The translations under genes were made by a program, and so were the position numbers. The notes below the pieces were generated by a model. The model had not been told where the DNA came from. It ran no database searches and was given only the letters and a program-made list of their open reading frames with translations. Shown piece by piece: positions 24,186 to 33,713 of a stretch of 64,000 nt of DNA; position 1 is the stretch's first letter, and each line of letters begins with the position of its first letter. The stretch is from Chloroflexi bacterium CFX4 (lineage in GTDB: Bacteria > Chloroflexota > Anaerolineae > Aggregatilineales > UBA2796): positions 1 to 64,000 of the forward strand of contig QWHC01000008.1 of NCBI GenBank assembly GCA_021404685.1, given 5' to 3'.

Positions 24186-25523
24186 GTGTATGAAAGCAGG
24201 TGCTGCCTTTTGCAGAAAACGTGCCAACGGTTTGGGATTGCCTTCATGCTGCTGCTCAGTGCGTGCGGCGGCAGCGCACCACTTGCCATGCCCACACCCA
24301 CACCCTTTGAAGTGCTGATCTTGCCGCCGGGCGAAACCTTCGTGCCAACGCCCACACCCAGCCTTACACCGACCATCACTGCCACACCAACCATTACACT
24401 GACGCCTACGCTTACGCCCCTCCCTAGCGAGACGCAGCTACCCACAGCCATACCACCAACGGAAACGCCTGCTGCCATTGCCTTGATCGGCGGTGCGATA
24501 GAGTCTCAGATTTGCGTCACTTGCCAGCCTTACTTGCGCGAATCGCCCGGCACCGCAGGCAAGATACTGGGCAGGTTGGACGAAAAGATCACCTTTCAGG
24601 CGGTTGGGCGCAGTGAGGATAGCACCTGGCTGCAAGTCAACCTGACCAATGATCCACGCCGACGTTTTGGCTGGGTCTTTCGTGATCTGACCGCCCTGCG
24701 CGAGGCAGATGTCTCGATGCTGCCTGTGACGGGCAGCGTGGTAGACGCAACGCCCGCGCCGCTGAGCATTGCCAGCAACAGCGGTGTGGTTAGCGGCGTG
24801 ACCGCTAAAGCCCGTGAGATTTTTGTGCGCGGGCAGGCGTTGGGCAATCAGGCGCATGTCTTTACACGGGTGGGCGATAGCATCACTGCCTCGCCCTACT
24901 TTCTGACGCCCTTTGGCAGCGGCGGCTACGACTTAGGCGCTTATCAGAACGAATTGTGGGATGTGGTGCGCTTCTACAGCACATTCGGCAGCGCTTCACT
25001 GGCAGCCGGCAACGGCTGGGGCGCGGATCGCATCTTGCAGGCAGGCTATAACGCGCCGGATGTGTGCGGCAGCGACTCACCGTTGGTATGCGAGTATCGC
25101 ATTCGCAAGCCCGCCGTCGCCCTGATCATGATCGGCACGAATGACTCTGGCGGTGTTGATCCCGCCGTCTATGAGCGCAACCTGAGCCGTATTGTGGAAA
25201 TCTCGATTGAGATGGGCGTTATTCCCATCCTAAGCACCATTCCACCTAAGCTGAACGATGCATGGAATGGACAGCGCGCTGTGCAGTGGAACGGCATCAT
25301 CAAGAATGTGGCGCGCCGCTACGACGTGCCGCTGATGGATTATTGGCTTGCCCTGCAAAACGTGCCAAACAACGGCATTGGTGAAGATGGCATTCATCCC
25401 TCTGTGCCGCCTAACGAGGCAACCGGGCGCTTTACGACGGAAAACCTGCGCTATGGCTACACCATCCGTAATCTGGTCGCGCTGCAAGCGCTAGATGCCG
25501 TCCGCCGTTATGTGATGTACTAA
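24186..25523 (+). CDS. SGNH-hydrolase lipoprotein with SH3-like domain
   Basis: The frame opens at 23991, but the hairpin at 24071-24096 lies inside that extension, so the start is probably GTG at 24186 or TTG at 24210 (AGCAGG 9 nt upstream). A signal sequence ending LLLSAC-GG is a lipobox. A long Thr/Pro-rich linker follows, then a bacterial SH3-like segment (ICVTCQPYLRESPG to STWLQVNL). The C-terminal SGNH/GDSL hydrolase has VGDSIT (Ser), IGTNDSGG (Asn) and DGIHPS (Asp/His). It is probably tethered outside the membrane and acts as an esterase or deacetylase on envelope or external glycans. Confidence 0.85.
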   Translation: MYESRCCLLQKTCQRFGIAFMLLLSACGGSAPLAMPTPTPFEVLILPPGETFVPTPTPSLTPTITATPTITLTPTLTPLPSETQLPTAIPPTETPAAIALIGGAIESQICVTCQPYLRESPGTAGKILGRLDEKITFQAVGRSEDSTWLQVNLTNDPRRRFGWVFRDLTALREADVSMLPVTGSVVDATPAPLSIASNSGVVSGVTAKAREIFVRGQALGNQAHVFTRVGDSITASPYFLTPFGSGGYDLGAYQNELWDVVRFYSTFGSASLAAGNGWGADRILQAGYNAPDVCGSDSPLVCEYRIRKPAVALIMIGTNDSGGVDPAVYERNLSRIVEISIEMGVIPILSTIPPKLNDAWNGQRAVQWNGIIKNVARRYDVPLMDYWLALQNVPNNGIGEDGIHPSVPPNEATGRFTTENLRYGYTIRNLVALQALDAVRRYVMY

Positions 25524-25546
25524 AATCCCGACGTGCCTTGTGCTTC

Positions 25547-26866
25547 TTAGGGATGTTCCAGCGCCGCCTCAACGGCTGCCGCCGCATCCAGGATGCCGCC
25601 ACCCTGCACCTCATCTGATACGTCAGGGAAAGCGACGGCAGTCGCCCGCAGGATGGCACGGATAGCACCTGCCCGCAAGCGCGGATTTGCCTCCAGCATT
25701 TGGGCCGCAACCGATGTCGCAACCGCAACTGAAACAGATGTACCGTCCACATGCTGATGGTGTCTGTCAATCAGCTTGTATTTATTCAGGCGCGCCTGAA
25801 TAACTGCCCGATCTGCTTCGCCTTCCGCCGAACAAGGCAATACGCCTTCAATACTTAAGTCGGCACAGCCTTCGGTCAGGATCGCCGCAACCTCAGCAGG
25901 TGTTTGCGCGTGCAGCAACGGCGCCAGCCAGCGCGCCTCACGCGCCATGATGGAGTAGGGCAGGATCGGTGAGGCGATCCAGCGCGCTGTCGCCAAAATC
26001 TCGGGCTTGGGCGAACCGTCGTAGGCAGTGCCGTAGTTGTGGTTGTAAGGCGTCCAGCACGTCACATCCGTGCTGTTGTGGTCATCCACACCGCCAACGG
26101 TTAGCACTTCCGGCGCGCTGGCAGGTGGCACAAGCTGCTCTGTGCCGCCGTTGCCCGCCGCGCAGAGCGTTAGCACATTTTCTTCATAGAGGGCGCGCAC
26201 CGCAGCATACAGCGGATGATCGGGATCGCTGCTGGGAAAATCGCCACCGACGGAGATATTGCATAGCCGAATGTTATAAGCGCGGTGATTTTCGATCAGC
26301 CACAGCAAGCCGCGCAAAATATCGCGCTCTTTGATGTTGTTGTGAAAATCGCTCACCTTGATTAGGACGACCCGTGCGCCGTGCGCCAAACCGCGATACA
26401 AACCATCAGAGGTTGTGCCATCACCACAGGCAATGACACTGGTCATCTGCCCGTGCCAGCTTAGATCATGATCGTGGAAGAATTTATCGCCGCCGATCAC
26501 GCGCTGTGTGGCGGCATCCACATGGGCAAGGATGCGCCCACGCAGATCAGGATGTGGGTAAAAGCCGGAGTCGAGGAAGGCGATCACCACACCGCGCCCG
26601 CTGAACTCTGCCCGTGCGCCTGTGCGCGTGTGCAGCGGCAGGATGTGCGGTGTCTGTCCCTCGTATGGGAAATTGGCTGTGAACAAAGTCGGGTTAGTCT
26701 CTCTTGTGTGGAAGCGATACCATGTGCCATTATAGCCTGCAACACAAACTGAGCAATCCACCAGCACCCTGCCTTGCCAGACTGCGCGCCGATGGCGGTC
26801 TTGCGGAAGCAGCAGCGGTGAGCAGCGCCTACCCTTTCGGCAACACCTACAGAAAGGGCGAGACAA
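25547..26866 (-). CDS. Subtilisin-like (S8) serine protease
   Basis: Up to 439 aa. The catalytic triad is D99 (IAFLDSGF), H138 (SWHGQMTSVIA) and S377 (DGTSVSVA), with the oxyanion Asn in CAAGNGG, numbered from 26866. The true start is uncertain: the ATG at 26866 falls inside the hairpin after the preceding gene and the first 35 residues look non-coding (Arg/Cys-rich). GTG at 26761 or a TTG near residue 61 are better, and a TATAAT lies near 26735 on the minus strand. No signal peptide or inhibitor propeptide is seen, suggesting an intracellular or leaderless protease. It is downstream of two ATP-grasp genes on the same strand. Confidence 0.85.
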   Translation of the reverse strand: MSRPFCRCCRKGRRCSPLLLPQDRHRRAVWQGRVLVDCSVCVAGYNGTWYRFHTRETNPTLFTANFPYEGQTPHILPLHTRTGARAEFSGRGVVIAFLDSGFYPHPDLRGRILAHVDAATQRVIGGDKFFHDHDLSWHGQMTSVIACGDGTTSDGLYRGLAHGARVVLIKVSDFHNNIKERDILRGLLWLIENHRAYNIRLCNISVGGDFPSSDPDHPLYAAVRALYEENVLTLCAAGNGGTEQLVPPASAPEVLTVGGVDDHNSTDVTCWTPYNHNYGTAYDGSPKPEILATARWIASPILPYSIMAREARWLAPLLHAQTPAEVAAILTEGCADLSIEGVLPCSAEGEADRAVIQARLNKYKLIDRHHQHVDGTSVSVAVATSVAAQMLEANPRLRAGAIRAILRATAVAFPDVSDEVQGGGILDAAAAVEAALEHP

Positions 26867-26875
26867 CTCCCGCCC
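26856..26875 (-). terminator. Weak hairpin after the ATP-grasp pair
   Basis: GGGCG (26856-26860) and CGCCC (26871-26875) with a partly paired AG/CTC interior; on the minus strand a short TTTCT follows. It resembles the other GGGCGGG-type gene-end hairpins in the window but is imperfect. Confidence 0.35.
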
Positions 26876-26892
26876 ACACCAAACAAATCAGG

Positions 26893-28290
26893 TTAGGCGC
26901 GCTTTTCGATGATGAAGGTTGGCGTGATGGAACCGCCACCAGCGGTCACATTGAGTAGTGCCGCCGCTGAAAGGCGCGTTAAGCCGCCACTGACCGTTTT
27001 CCCGTGAAAGATGTACGGATCGGCATCTACCAAGCGGCGTGCGATGTGCAGTTTGCCATCTACCAACGTTGGATAATCTTCAAAGGCAGCCTCGACGCGC
27101 TCTTGCACCACATAGGAATCACGCAGTGCTTGCCGCAGTGTGGCAGACCATTCCGCATCCGTGGCTTCCCAGCCAATGGTGACGCCCTTGCCGCCGTATT
27201 CATCGTTTGGCTTCAGCACAAGGCGTTCTTTGTTTTCTGCGATGAACGGCACAAGGTCTATAGGTTGCCCATGAAAGTGTGTGTGGCGTTCGCTGACGCG
27301 GCGCGTCCATGGGATGTGAGCTTCAATAGCGGCGCGCTCTGCTGGCGTGAACAGGTGCGCGTTCTGCTCATCGCTAAGCAGGGCAAAGCTCGCCTTTTTC
27401 GCCATCAGCTTAGCGCTAAAAGCGTTGCACATGCACACAGCACGCTGCCGCAATGCCTGCACAATCGGATTATCCATGCCCATCCGCTGAATCAGCTCGC
27501 TGGCAAGCACACGCTTATAGATCAGGTCTACGCGGAAATCGCCCACATAAAGGCTGCCCTCGCGCAGTTCCATCGCACGTGGATCGCACAGGATTGCCTC
27601 AAGACCTGCTTCTGCCATGTAATCACGGATGATCTGATGCTCGTTGAGCGTCTGCACGTCTTGCCAATCGGCGATGGCAATTTGTGGGCGCGCAGGGCGA
27701 TCCTTGCCCGACCATTGGCGGTATGCCTCTAGCAAGGTTGCCAACAGGCTGCGAACCAACGTAAAGCTGCGAACTGTGTAGTGCTGCTGAAAACGGCGCA
27801 TCACCTCTAAGGCGAGGAACGACTCGGCGGTTTGATCGACATAGCCCATGCCGGCAGGCGTCTCAGCGTTGTATTCCACAAACTTAAGGCGTCCTGCATC
27901 AGGATCGTAGAAGGAATCGAGGCGGGAAGTGTTCCAAGGTGCCGTGTAGCCGATCTCAAGGGTGAACAGCGCTTCTTCATAAGGTTCTAGGTCAAGCTGT
28001 GCGCGCAGCTCGGCATCCTGCAAGCAGGCATGGTGCGCCTTAGCGAAGGCAAGCAGCAGTGTTTCCGTCTCGCTGCGAAGGTATTCCCATTGCTGTGGCT
28101 GATAAAAGTGCGGACGCAGCACATTGCACACAGCGCGCTCACCAAAGAACAAACGGCGGGCGCGCATCTGTGCATTGAGCGTTGCCTGCGCCTCAACCGC
28201 TGATTGGTCGTCCAGCAAGTTGTTATAGAAGGCGATAGCATCGCGCAGCATGGCTAAGTGTTCCGCTTCACTTTGGCATGGGTGCGCCAT
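26893..28290 (-). CDS. Circularly permuted ATP-grasp ligase-like protein
   Basis: 465 aa. The sequence resembles the circularly permuted ATP-grasp group (glutathionylspermidine synthase-like/DUF404-DUF407 type): FVEYNAETPAGMGYVDQTAE (substrate/metal region), DLIYKRVLASEL, LVLKPNDEYGGKGVTIGWE (ATP-binding lysine and glycine-rich loop) and YVVQERVEA. Such enzymes join a carboxylate to an amine using ATP. It overlaps the upstream ATP-grasp gene by 37 bp, so the two products very likely act together. The substrate is unknown. Confidence 0.8.
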   Translation of the reverse strand: MAHPCQSEAEHLAMLRDAIAFYNNLLDDQSAVEAQATLNAQMRARRLFFGERAVCNVLRPHFYQPQQWEYLRSETETLLLAFAKAHHACLQDAELRAQLDLEPYEEALFTLEIGYTAPWNTSRLDSFYDPDAGRLKFVEYNAETPAGMGYVDQTAESFLALEVMRRFQQHYTVRSFTLVRSLLATLLEAYRQWSGKDRPARPQIAIADWQDVQTLNEHQIIRDYMAEAGLEAILCDPRAMELREGSLYVGDFRVDLIYKRVLASELIQRMGMDNPIVQALRQRAVCMCNAFSAKLMAKKASFALLSDEQNAHLFTPAERAAIEAHIPWTRRVSERHTHFHGQPIDLVPFIAENKERLVLKPNDEYGGKGVTIGWEATDAEWSATLRQALRDSYVVQERVEAAFEDYPTLVDGKLHIARRLVDADPYIFHGKTVSGGLTRLSAAALLNVTAGGGSITPTFIIEKRA

Positions 28291-29195
28291 GTATAGCGAT
28301 CTGCGGTCATTGCCTCACCTTTGGCAAGCGCAATGCACAGGTCTGCCATGTTCTGCACGCACCAACGGAAGTTTGGCTCACCAAGCGAGTAAATATCCAT
28401 ATCAGGCGCGCAGTTCATAAAATCAATGGCGTATGGCACACCGTCCTTGATGGCGAACTCGCAAGTATTCATATCATAGCCAAGCGCACGGCACAGCTTG
28501 AGCGAATCTTCCATCAGGCGCGTGTACATCTCGGTGGAGAAGCCGTGTTCAGGCGAATAGTAGCGCGTGCGCGGATCGTAGCGCATGACATGGACGCGCT
28601 CTTGCCCAAGCACCATACAGCGGGCATATTCATCCCACTGGATGAACTCTTGCAGAATCATATTGAGCGTGCCGCTTTGATTGTAGCGCGCAATCAGCTC
28701 TTCCATGCTGTGAACAACATAGACATCCTTCCAGCCGCCGCCGTGAGCATCCTTCAACACGCAAGGCATTCCGATGTAGCTGATGATCCAATCCCAATCC
28801 AACGGATACATCAGATTCCGCAGGCTTTCGTCATGCACAATACCCGGCACATAGTCCTTGTTGGGCAGGGCTATGGTCTTGGGTGAGGCAACGCCCATCC
28901 GCACGGCAAGCGAAGCATCAAAGAATTTATCATCCGCGCACCACATAAACGGATCATTGATGATCTTCACGCCTTGCAGTGCCGCATTTTTGAGGTAGGT
29001 GCGGTAGTATGGCACCTCGTGCGAGATGCGATCCACAATGACGCGGTAGGGCGTCGGCTCATCCATGCGCGTGCCGCCGAGCTTCACAAACTCTGCGATC
29101 ACGCCCGCCTCACGGCTGCGGATTTCTTCAATCAGCGCGGGCGGCATAGACCATTCACGCCCAACAAGCAACCCAACTTTTAGCGGCTCTGCCAT
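28254..29195 (-). CDS. ATP-grasp domain protein
   Basis: 313 aa, AGGAGA before the ATG. The N-terminus (KVGLLVGREW) is a pre-ATP-grasp segment. PCVLKDAHGGGWKDVY is the ATP-grasp lysine and glycine-rich loop, MILQEFIQWDEYARCMVLG a central strand, and EFAIKDGVPYAIDFMNCAPD the metal-binding Glu/Asp/Asn end. It is likely a carboxylate-amine ligase. It is first in a two-gene unit with a circularly permuted ATP-grasp protein; a small-molecule or peptide-like product is inferred, but no other biosynthetic gene is adjacent. Confidence 0.8.
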   Translation of the reverse strand: MAEPLKVGLLVGREWSMPPALIEEIRSREAGVIAEFVKLGGTRMDEPTPYRVIVDRISHEVPYYRTYLKNAALQGVKIINDPFMWCADDKFFDASLAVRMGVASPKTIALPNKDYVPGIVHDESLRNLMYPLDWDWIISYIGMPCVLKDAHGGGWKDVYVVHSMEELIARYNQSGTLNMILQEFIQWDEYARCMVLGQERVHVMRYDPRTRYYSPEHGFSTEMYTRLMEDSLKLCRALGYDMNTCEFAIKDGVPYAIDFMNCAPDMDIYSLGEPNFRWCVQNMADLCIALAKGEAMTADRYTWRTHAKVKRNT

Positions 29196-29238
29196 AGCAG
29201 TGTTCTCCTAAAAAGCGCATCTATAAAAGGTGGTTATG

Positions 29239-29244
29239 ATTATA
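29239..29244 (-). promoter_or_regulatory. -10 element for the ATP-grasp operon
   Basis: A perfect TATAAT on the minus strand, about 45 nt upstream of the ATG at 29195. No good -35 is seen at 16-18 bp. Confidence 0.4.
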
Positions 29245-29301
29245 GCACGCACTCGGTCGGCTGTGCGGCGTGGGCAAAACGCACAAAGCGCGGGAAGGTG
29301 G

Positions 29302-30051
29302 CTAGGCGGCAGAGGCAGCTAAGGCGCGCAGCAGCGTTGTTTGCAGGCGCACAAAGGACTCGTCTTCCTCACGGCGTGGGCGCGTTAGTGCAATTGGCAC
29401 ATCTGCCACCAAACGCCCCGGACGCGGGCTTAGCACCAAAACGCGATCCGAGAGCAGGGCAGCCTCGCGCACATCGTGGGTGATGAACAGCACCGTTGGC
29501 TGAAGGTGTTCCCAAACGCTAATTAACCACCGCTGCATTTCGCGACGCGTCAGGGCATCTAATGCACCGAACGGCTCATCCAAGAGCAGCACAGGGCGCT
29601 CTAGCAGAAAGGTGCGTAGCAGCGCAGCACGTTGGCGCATTCCGCCCGAAAGCGCGTTCGGGAAGGCATCGGCAAAGCCTGCCAGCCCAAAGAGTGGCAG
29701 CAACTCCAAAGCGCGTGCATAAGCGGCTTTGGTCGGCTGCCGCCTGATCTCTGCGCCAAGCGTGACGTTTTGCAGCACGGTGCGCCACGGCATCAGCAAA
29801 TCGCGCTGTGGCATATAGCCAACATGCCCTGCTTGCCCGTTGATTCGTTGGCCGTTCAGGCGAATTTCGCCCGAATCGGGCGTGATTAGCCCTGCAATCA
29901 AGTTGCAGAGCGTGCTTTTGCCGCTGCCGCTCTGCCCGATCAGGCTGACGAACTCGCCTTTTGCCACGCCAAAGCTGATCTCGGTGAGTGCCTGCACTGT
30001 GTGGCGCTCACCGATAAATGTTTTGGAGATGTTCTCAAGGCTCAGGTACAT
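29302..30051 (-). CDS. ABC transporter ATP-binding protein (nitrate/sulfonate/HMP-precursor type)
   Basis: 249 aa. Walker A GQSGSGKST, Q-loop MPQRDLLMPWRT, signature LSGGMRQR, Walker B VLLLDEP, and the H-loop THD. LMPWRTVLQNV and LSPRPGRLVADVPI are typical of the SsuB/TauB/ThiZ group that energises uptake of sulfonates, nitrate or thiamine precursors. No permease or binding protein lies beside it, so it is an orphan in this window. It follows the nitronate monooxygenase-like gene by 7 bp, which implies cotranscription. Confidence 0.92.
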   Translation of the reverse strand: MYLSLENISKTFIGERHTVQALTEISFGVAKGEFVSLIGQSGSGKSTLCNLIAGLITPDSGEIRLNGQRINGQAGHVGYMPQRDLLMPWRTVLQNVTLGAEIRRQPTKAAYARALELLPLFGLAGFADAFPNALSGGMRQRAALLRTFLLERPVLLLDEPFGALDALTRREMQRWLISVWEHLQPTVLFITHDVREAALLSDRVLVLSPRPGRLVADVPIALTRPRREEDESFVRLQTTLLRALAASAA

Positions 30052-30058
30052 AGGCGTC

Positions 30059-31489
30059 TTAGGCGCTCTCCGAAGGCAATTTACTAAGCAACTGCGCGAT
30101 CACATCAGCAGCGGTGTAGTGCGTGGTGCCCTCTGGTAAGAATTTTCGCAAGTTTACCAGATCATCGCCCGAAGTGACGATAGCAGGCTCTTGCGTGCCA
30201 TCCCGATGATGTTGAATATAACCCGTCGCAGAGCCGAGTGCGTTGCATAGGCAAACTCGCCCAACCGTATCCTCAGGCGCGCCACCTTTCCGCACATATT
30301 GATCAACTGGTTCGGCAGGGCAGCGGAAGCCAACCTCACCCTCACCTTCCTCATAAATGTGGCGCAGATAGCCAATATCGCAAATGCGCTTACGATCATT
30401 GTAAACGGACGCCTCGGAGAGTGTGCCTTCAAGCTGCACTACCTTGAACGGAAAGCCCGTCGGCGAGACAAAGGGGCTAGTCTGCACGCGGACATCACCC
30501 GCCATAACCTGCTGGAGAATGCGCGCCCTGAGTGGTGCTGCCATGCCGGATTCGTCGCAGTAGGCGAAGGCAGTGCCAACCTGAATGCCCGCCGCGCCAA
30601 GCGCCAGCGCCTCTACCAACTTCTCGGCGTTGCCGTAGCCGCCACCTAACCAAAACGGCAAGCCAAGTTTGCCAAGTTTTTCTAGGTCTACGGTATCTTT
30701 CTCAGTGTAAATCGGCTCACCTTTCTCATTCAACTGCATCTGACCGCGTGGCGGCGCGTTGTGACCGCCGGCAATGGGCGTCTCGACCACAAAGCCATCA
30801 ATACGCCCGCTGGTGCGTTTTAAGAGCGCCTGTGCCAGCACAAAAGATGAGATAATCGGCAGGAACATCGGGCGTTTAAGCGTACCGCTTACTTCGGGAA
30901 ACAGCGCACGCGGATCGAAGTGGAGAAGGTGATCGCCGTGTGCATCTATCACGTCAAGGCGGTAGCTGGTTGCCTCATGCTGTGTGAATTTATCCAGAAT
31001 GCCGCCAATTTGCAGCGGAATGCCCGCGCCCATCAGCACGTAATCCACACCTGCCAGCATCGCGCCATAGAGCGACGCCATCGTGGGCATTTGCACCTTT
31101 TCCAGCAGGTTAATGCCAACCGCGTTGGTATGCCCTTCTTTGGCGAGGAATACTTCAATGAAATTGGCGATAACAGTCAGTTCTTCCAAATCACGGGCAG
31201 GTGTCATGCTCCACATTGGCGGGCGGCGGTAGGGCTGCCCTTTGGGAATGCCGTCCTCCACAAAATAGCGCTCTAGCACGCGCTGCGCCGCTGCTTGAAA
31301 GGGAAAGTGCGCCAGCGCACGCCGCATATTGCCGCCGCGGTCGCCTTCTTGCAGGCGCGCCGTCAGCACGATTGCCAAACCCGTGCCAGAGACGACGCCA
31401 AGCTGCCCTTGCAGCGCGACAGCGCGTGCCAACTTCCAATCTGAAATAGCGACACCCATGCCGCCTTGAATAATTTTGGGGAGAGTCAT
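30059..31489 (-). CDS. Nitronate monooxygenase/PfaD-like flavin oxidoreductase
   Basis: 476 aa from the ATG at 31489; the frame extends 34 codons upstream, but IIQGGMGVAIS belongs near the N-terminus. A TIM-barrel FMN enzyme of the nitronate monooxygenase/2-nitropropane dioxygenase family: IQGGMGVAIS, VETPIAGGHNAPPRG (His of the AGGHN motif), LPFWLGGGYGNAEKLVEALALGAAGIQVGTAFAYCDESGM (FMN phosphate loop). The longer C-terminal half, with Cys-rich IGYLRHIYEE and RVCLCNALG segments, is as in PfaD-type trans-acting enoyl reductases or related proteins. Exact substrate unknown. Confidence 0.85.
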   Translation of the reverse strand: MTLPKIIQGGMGVAISDWKLARAVALQGQLGVVSGTGLAIVLTARLQEGDRGGNMRRALAHFPFQAAAQRVLERYFVEDGIPKGQPYRRPPMWSMTPARDLEELTVIANFIEVFLAKEGHTNAVGINLLEKVQMPTMASLYGAMLAGVDYVLMGAGIPLQIGGILDKFTQHEATSYRLDVIDAHGDHLLHFDPRALFPEVSGTLKRPMFLPIISSFVLAQALLKRTSGRIDGFVVETPIAGGHNAPPRGQMQLNEKGEPIYTEKDTVDLEKLGKLGLPFWLGGGYGNAEKLVEALALGAAGIQVGTAFAYCDESGMAAPLRARILQQVMAGDVRVQTSPFVSPTGFPFKVVQLEGTLSEASVYNDRKRICDIGYLRHIYEEGEGEVGFRCPAEPVDQYVRKGGAPEDTVGRVCLCNALGSATGYIQHHRDGTQEPAIVTSGDDLVNLRKFLPEGTTHYTAADVIAQLLSKLPSESA

Positions 31490-31677
31490 TCTTGTCTCAT
31501 GCCTTTCGCTATTCACGCTATAAGGGAAAACACTGCGCCGCTTAAGGGCGTTGCAGTGACGAATGTCACCTTTTTGGCATGAGTGCGACACTTGACAAAG
31601 TGCAGCCTAAGAGCAGCACACCTATCCACACACTAGAGGGCGCTTCACGCGCTCCACAGGCGGTTTTAGAACGTGCG

Positions 31678-33483
31678 CTAATCTTCGTCGTCCAGCTTCA
31701 GCACCGCCATGAATGCCTCTTGCGGCACTTCTACATTGCCGATCATCTTCAGGCGGCGCTTGCCCTTCTTCTGCTTTTCCAGCAGCTTTTTCTTGCGCGT
31801 GATGTCGCCGCCATAGCACTTCGCCAGCACGTCCTTACGGACTGCCTTCACATCGGCGCGGCTGACGATCTTTCCGCCAATGGCAGCTTGCAGCGGCACC
31901 ACAAACATTTGGCGCGGAATCAGGTCTTTCAGCTTGGAGACGATGCGCTGCCCTTTATGGTGCGCCTCATCACGGTGGACGATCATGGCGAGTGCATCTA
32001 CCGGCGTGCCGTTGACCAGCACATCCAGCTTCACCAATTTATCGGCGTAATAGCCGTCAAAGGTATAGTCAAGGCTGGCGTAGCCTTTGGTGGAAGACTT
32101 CAACCTGTCGTAGAAATCTACGATCAGCTCTGAGAGCGGCATCAAGTAAGTGACGTTCACCCGCGAACGGTCTACATATTCCATGTTCAGGTATTTGCCG
32201 CGCCGCTTGGTCACCAACTCCATAATCGCGCCGATGTAGGTGTCCGGTGTGAAAATGCTGATCTTCATCCATGGTTCGCGCACTTCCTCAATGCCGCTTT
32301 CATCGGGCATTTGGGCAGGGCTATCCACAAGGCGCGTCTCGCCGTTCCGCAGTTTCACCTCATATTCCACGCTTGGCGCGGTCACCAAAATATCAAGGTC
32401 ATACTCGCGTTCAAGGCGTTCCTGCACAATATCCATGTGGAACAGACCCAAGAAGCCAACACGGAAACCAAAGTTCAGCGCCTGTGAGTTCTCAGGCTCA
32501 AAGACCAATGAGGCATCGTTGAGTTGCAGTTTGTCCAGCGCATCGCGCAAAGCGGGATAATCTTCGGCATCCACCGGATAGACGCCGGCAAAGACCATCG
32601 GCTTAGCGCGCCGATAGCCGGGTAGCGGCTCCGCAGCACCGTTAACCTTACTGGTGATCGTATCGCCAACGCGGCACTCTTGCACTGTCTTAAGTCCGGT
32701 GGCAACGTAGCCGACTTCACCTGCCTCAAGGCGATCCACTTCGCGCATGATCGGCGCGAAAACACCCATCTCCACTGGCTCATAATCAATGCCTGTGGAC
32801 ATCATCCGCAGCGCAGTGCGCCGATTAAGCGCGCCGTTCACCACACGCACGTAGGCGATCACGCCTTTGTAGCTGTCATAGTGACTGTCAAAGATGAGCG
32901 CTTGCAGCGGCGCAGACCGATCACCTTTAGGCGGCGGCACACGCTTCACCACTGCCTCTAGCACTGCCTGCACGTTATGCCCTGTCTTAGCGCTGACCTG
33001 TACCATCTCTGAAGCGGGAATGCCGAGTAAATCCTCAAGGTCTTTAGCAATTTCATCAGGGCGTGCGGCGGGCAGGTCAATCTTGTTGATGACGGGGATG
33101 ATCTCAAGGTCGTTTTCCAGCGCCAGATAGAGGTTGGCAAGCGTCTGCGCCTCGATGCCTTGGCTGGCGTCCACAACGAGGATCGCGCCTTCGCAGGCTT
33201 GCAGCGCACGGCTGACCTCATAGGCAAAATCTACGTGACCGGGCGTATCAATCAGGTTGATCTCATAGGTCTCGCCATCTAGGGCAGTGTAGGTCATCCG
33301 CACTGCCGACGCCTTGATGGTGACGCCGCGCTCACGCTCCAAGTCCATGCTATCTAGCACCTGCGCCTGCATTTCACGGTCGCTAATGGTGCCGGTGATC
33401 TGCAACAGGCGGTCAGCCAGCGTGCTTTTGCCGTGATCAATGTGCGCGATGATGCAAAAGTTCCGAATCTTCGCTAATTCCAT
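31678..33483 (-). CDS. lepA: Elongation factor 4 (LepA), ribosome back-translocase GTPase
   Basis: 601 aa from the ATG at 33483, chosen by AAGGA 6 nt upstream and the standard LepA length; the frame opens 14 codons earlier. G-domain motifs: AHIDHGKST (G1), DTPGH (G3), NKIDLP (G4). The C-terminal LepA-specific part ends [20 protein letters not shown]. It acts on the ribosome in quality control and biogenesis. It stands alone here. Confidence 0.97.
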   Translation of the reverse strand: MELAKIRNFCIIAHIDHGKSTLADRLLQITGTISDREMQAQVLDSMDLERERGVTIKASAVRMTYTALDGETYEINLIDTPGHVDFAYEVSRALQACEGAILVVDASQGIEAQTLANLYLALENDLEIIPVINKIDLPAARPDEIAKDLEDLLGIPASEMVQVSAKTGHNVQAVLEAVVKRVPPPKGDRSAPLQALIFDSHYDSYKGVIAYVRVVNGALNRRTALRMMSTGIDYEPVEMGVFAPIMREVDRLEAGEVGYVATGLKTVQECRVGDTITSKVNGAAEPLPGYRRAKPMVFAGVYPVDAEDYPALRDALDKLQLNDASLVFEPENSQALNFGFRVGFLGLFHMDIVQERLEREYDLDILVTAPSVEYEVKLRNGETRLVDSPAQMPDESGIEEVREPWMKISIFTPDTYIGAIMELVTKRRGKYLNMEYVDRSRVNVTYLMPLSELIVDFYDRLKSSTKGYASLDYTFDGYYADKLVKLDVLVNGTPVDALAMIVHRDEAHHKGQRIVSKLKDLIPRQMFVVPLQAAIGGKIVSRADVKAVRKDVLAKCYGGDITRKKKLLEKQKKGKRRLKMIGNVEVPQEAFMAVLKLDDED

Positions 33484-33671
33484 CTCAAATCCTTGCCTTA
33501 GCGCAGCCTTCTGGCGGCAGCGCACGCCGTCTCGTGTATCGTCTGGGAGGCAGGCTTACCGTGCCTTACGGTAAATCATAGCATAAGACACACGGAAGCG
33601 GCAGGCTTAACTGCGGAGAGGGGCGGTCACGATCGGGGCGCGCCTATGGCAAACAGACAAACCTAACAAGA

Positions 33672-33695
33672 CGGGCGAGAGAGAAGTCCCGCCCG
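33672..33695 (-). terminator. Hairpin after the VWA gene
   Basis: CGGGCG (33672-33677) and CGCCCG (33690-33695) form a short GC stem about 20 nt past the stop of the VWA gene. The minus-strand tail TCTTGTT is only mildly T-rich. Confidence 0.5.
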
Positions 33696-33713
33696 CTTAC
33701 AGATGACTCATGC

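Noticed and set aside
25547-29195. A graspetide (microviridin-like) RiPP cluster from ATP-grasp ligases plus protease
   Set aside because: The ligases are not of the MvdC/MvdD type as far as I can judge, and no precursor peptide gene is visible in the short gaps.
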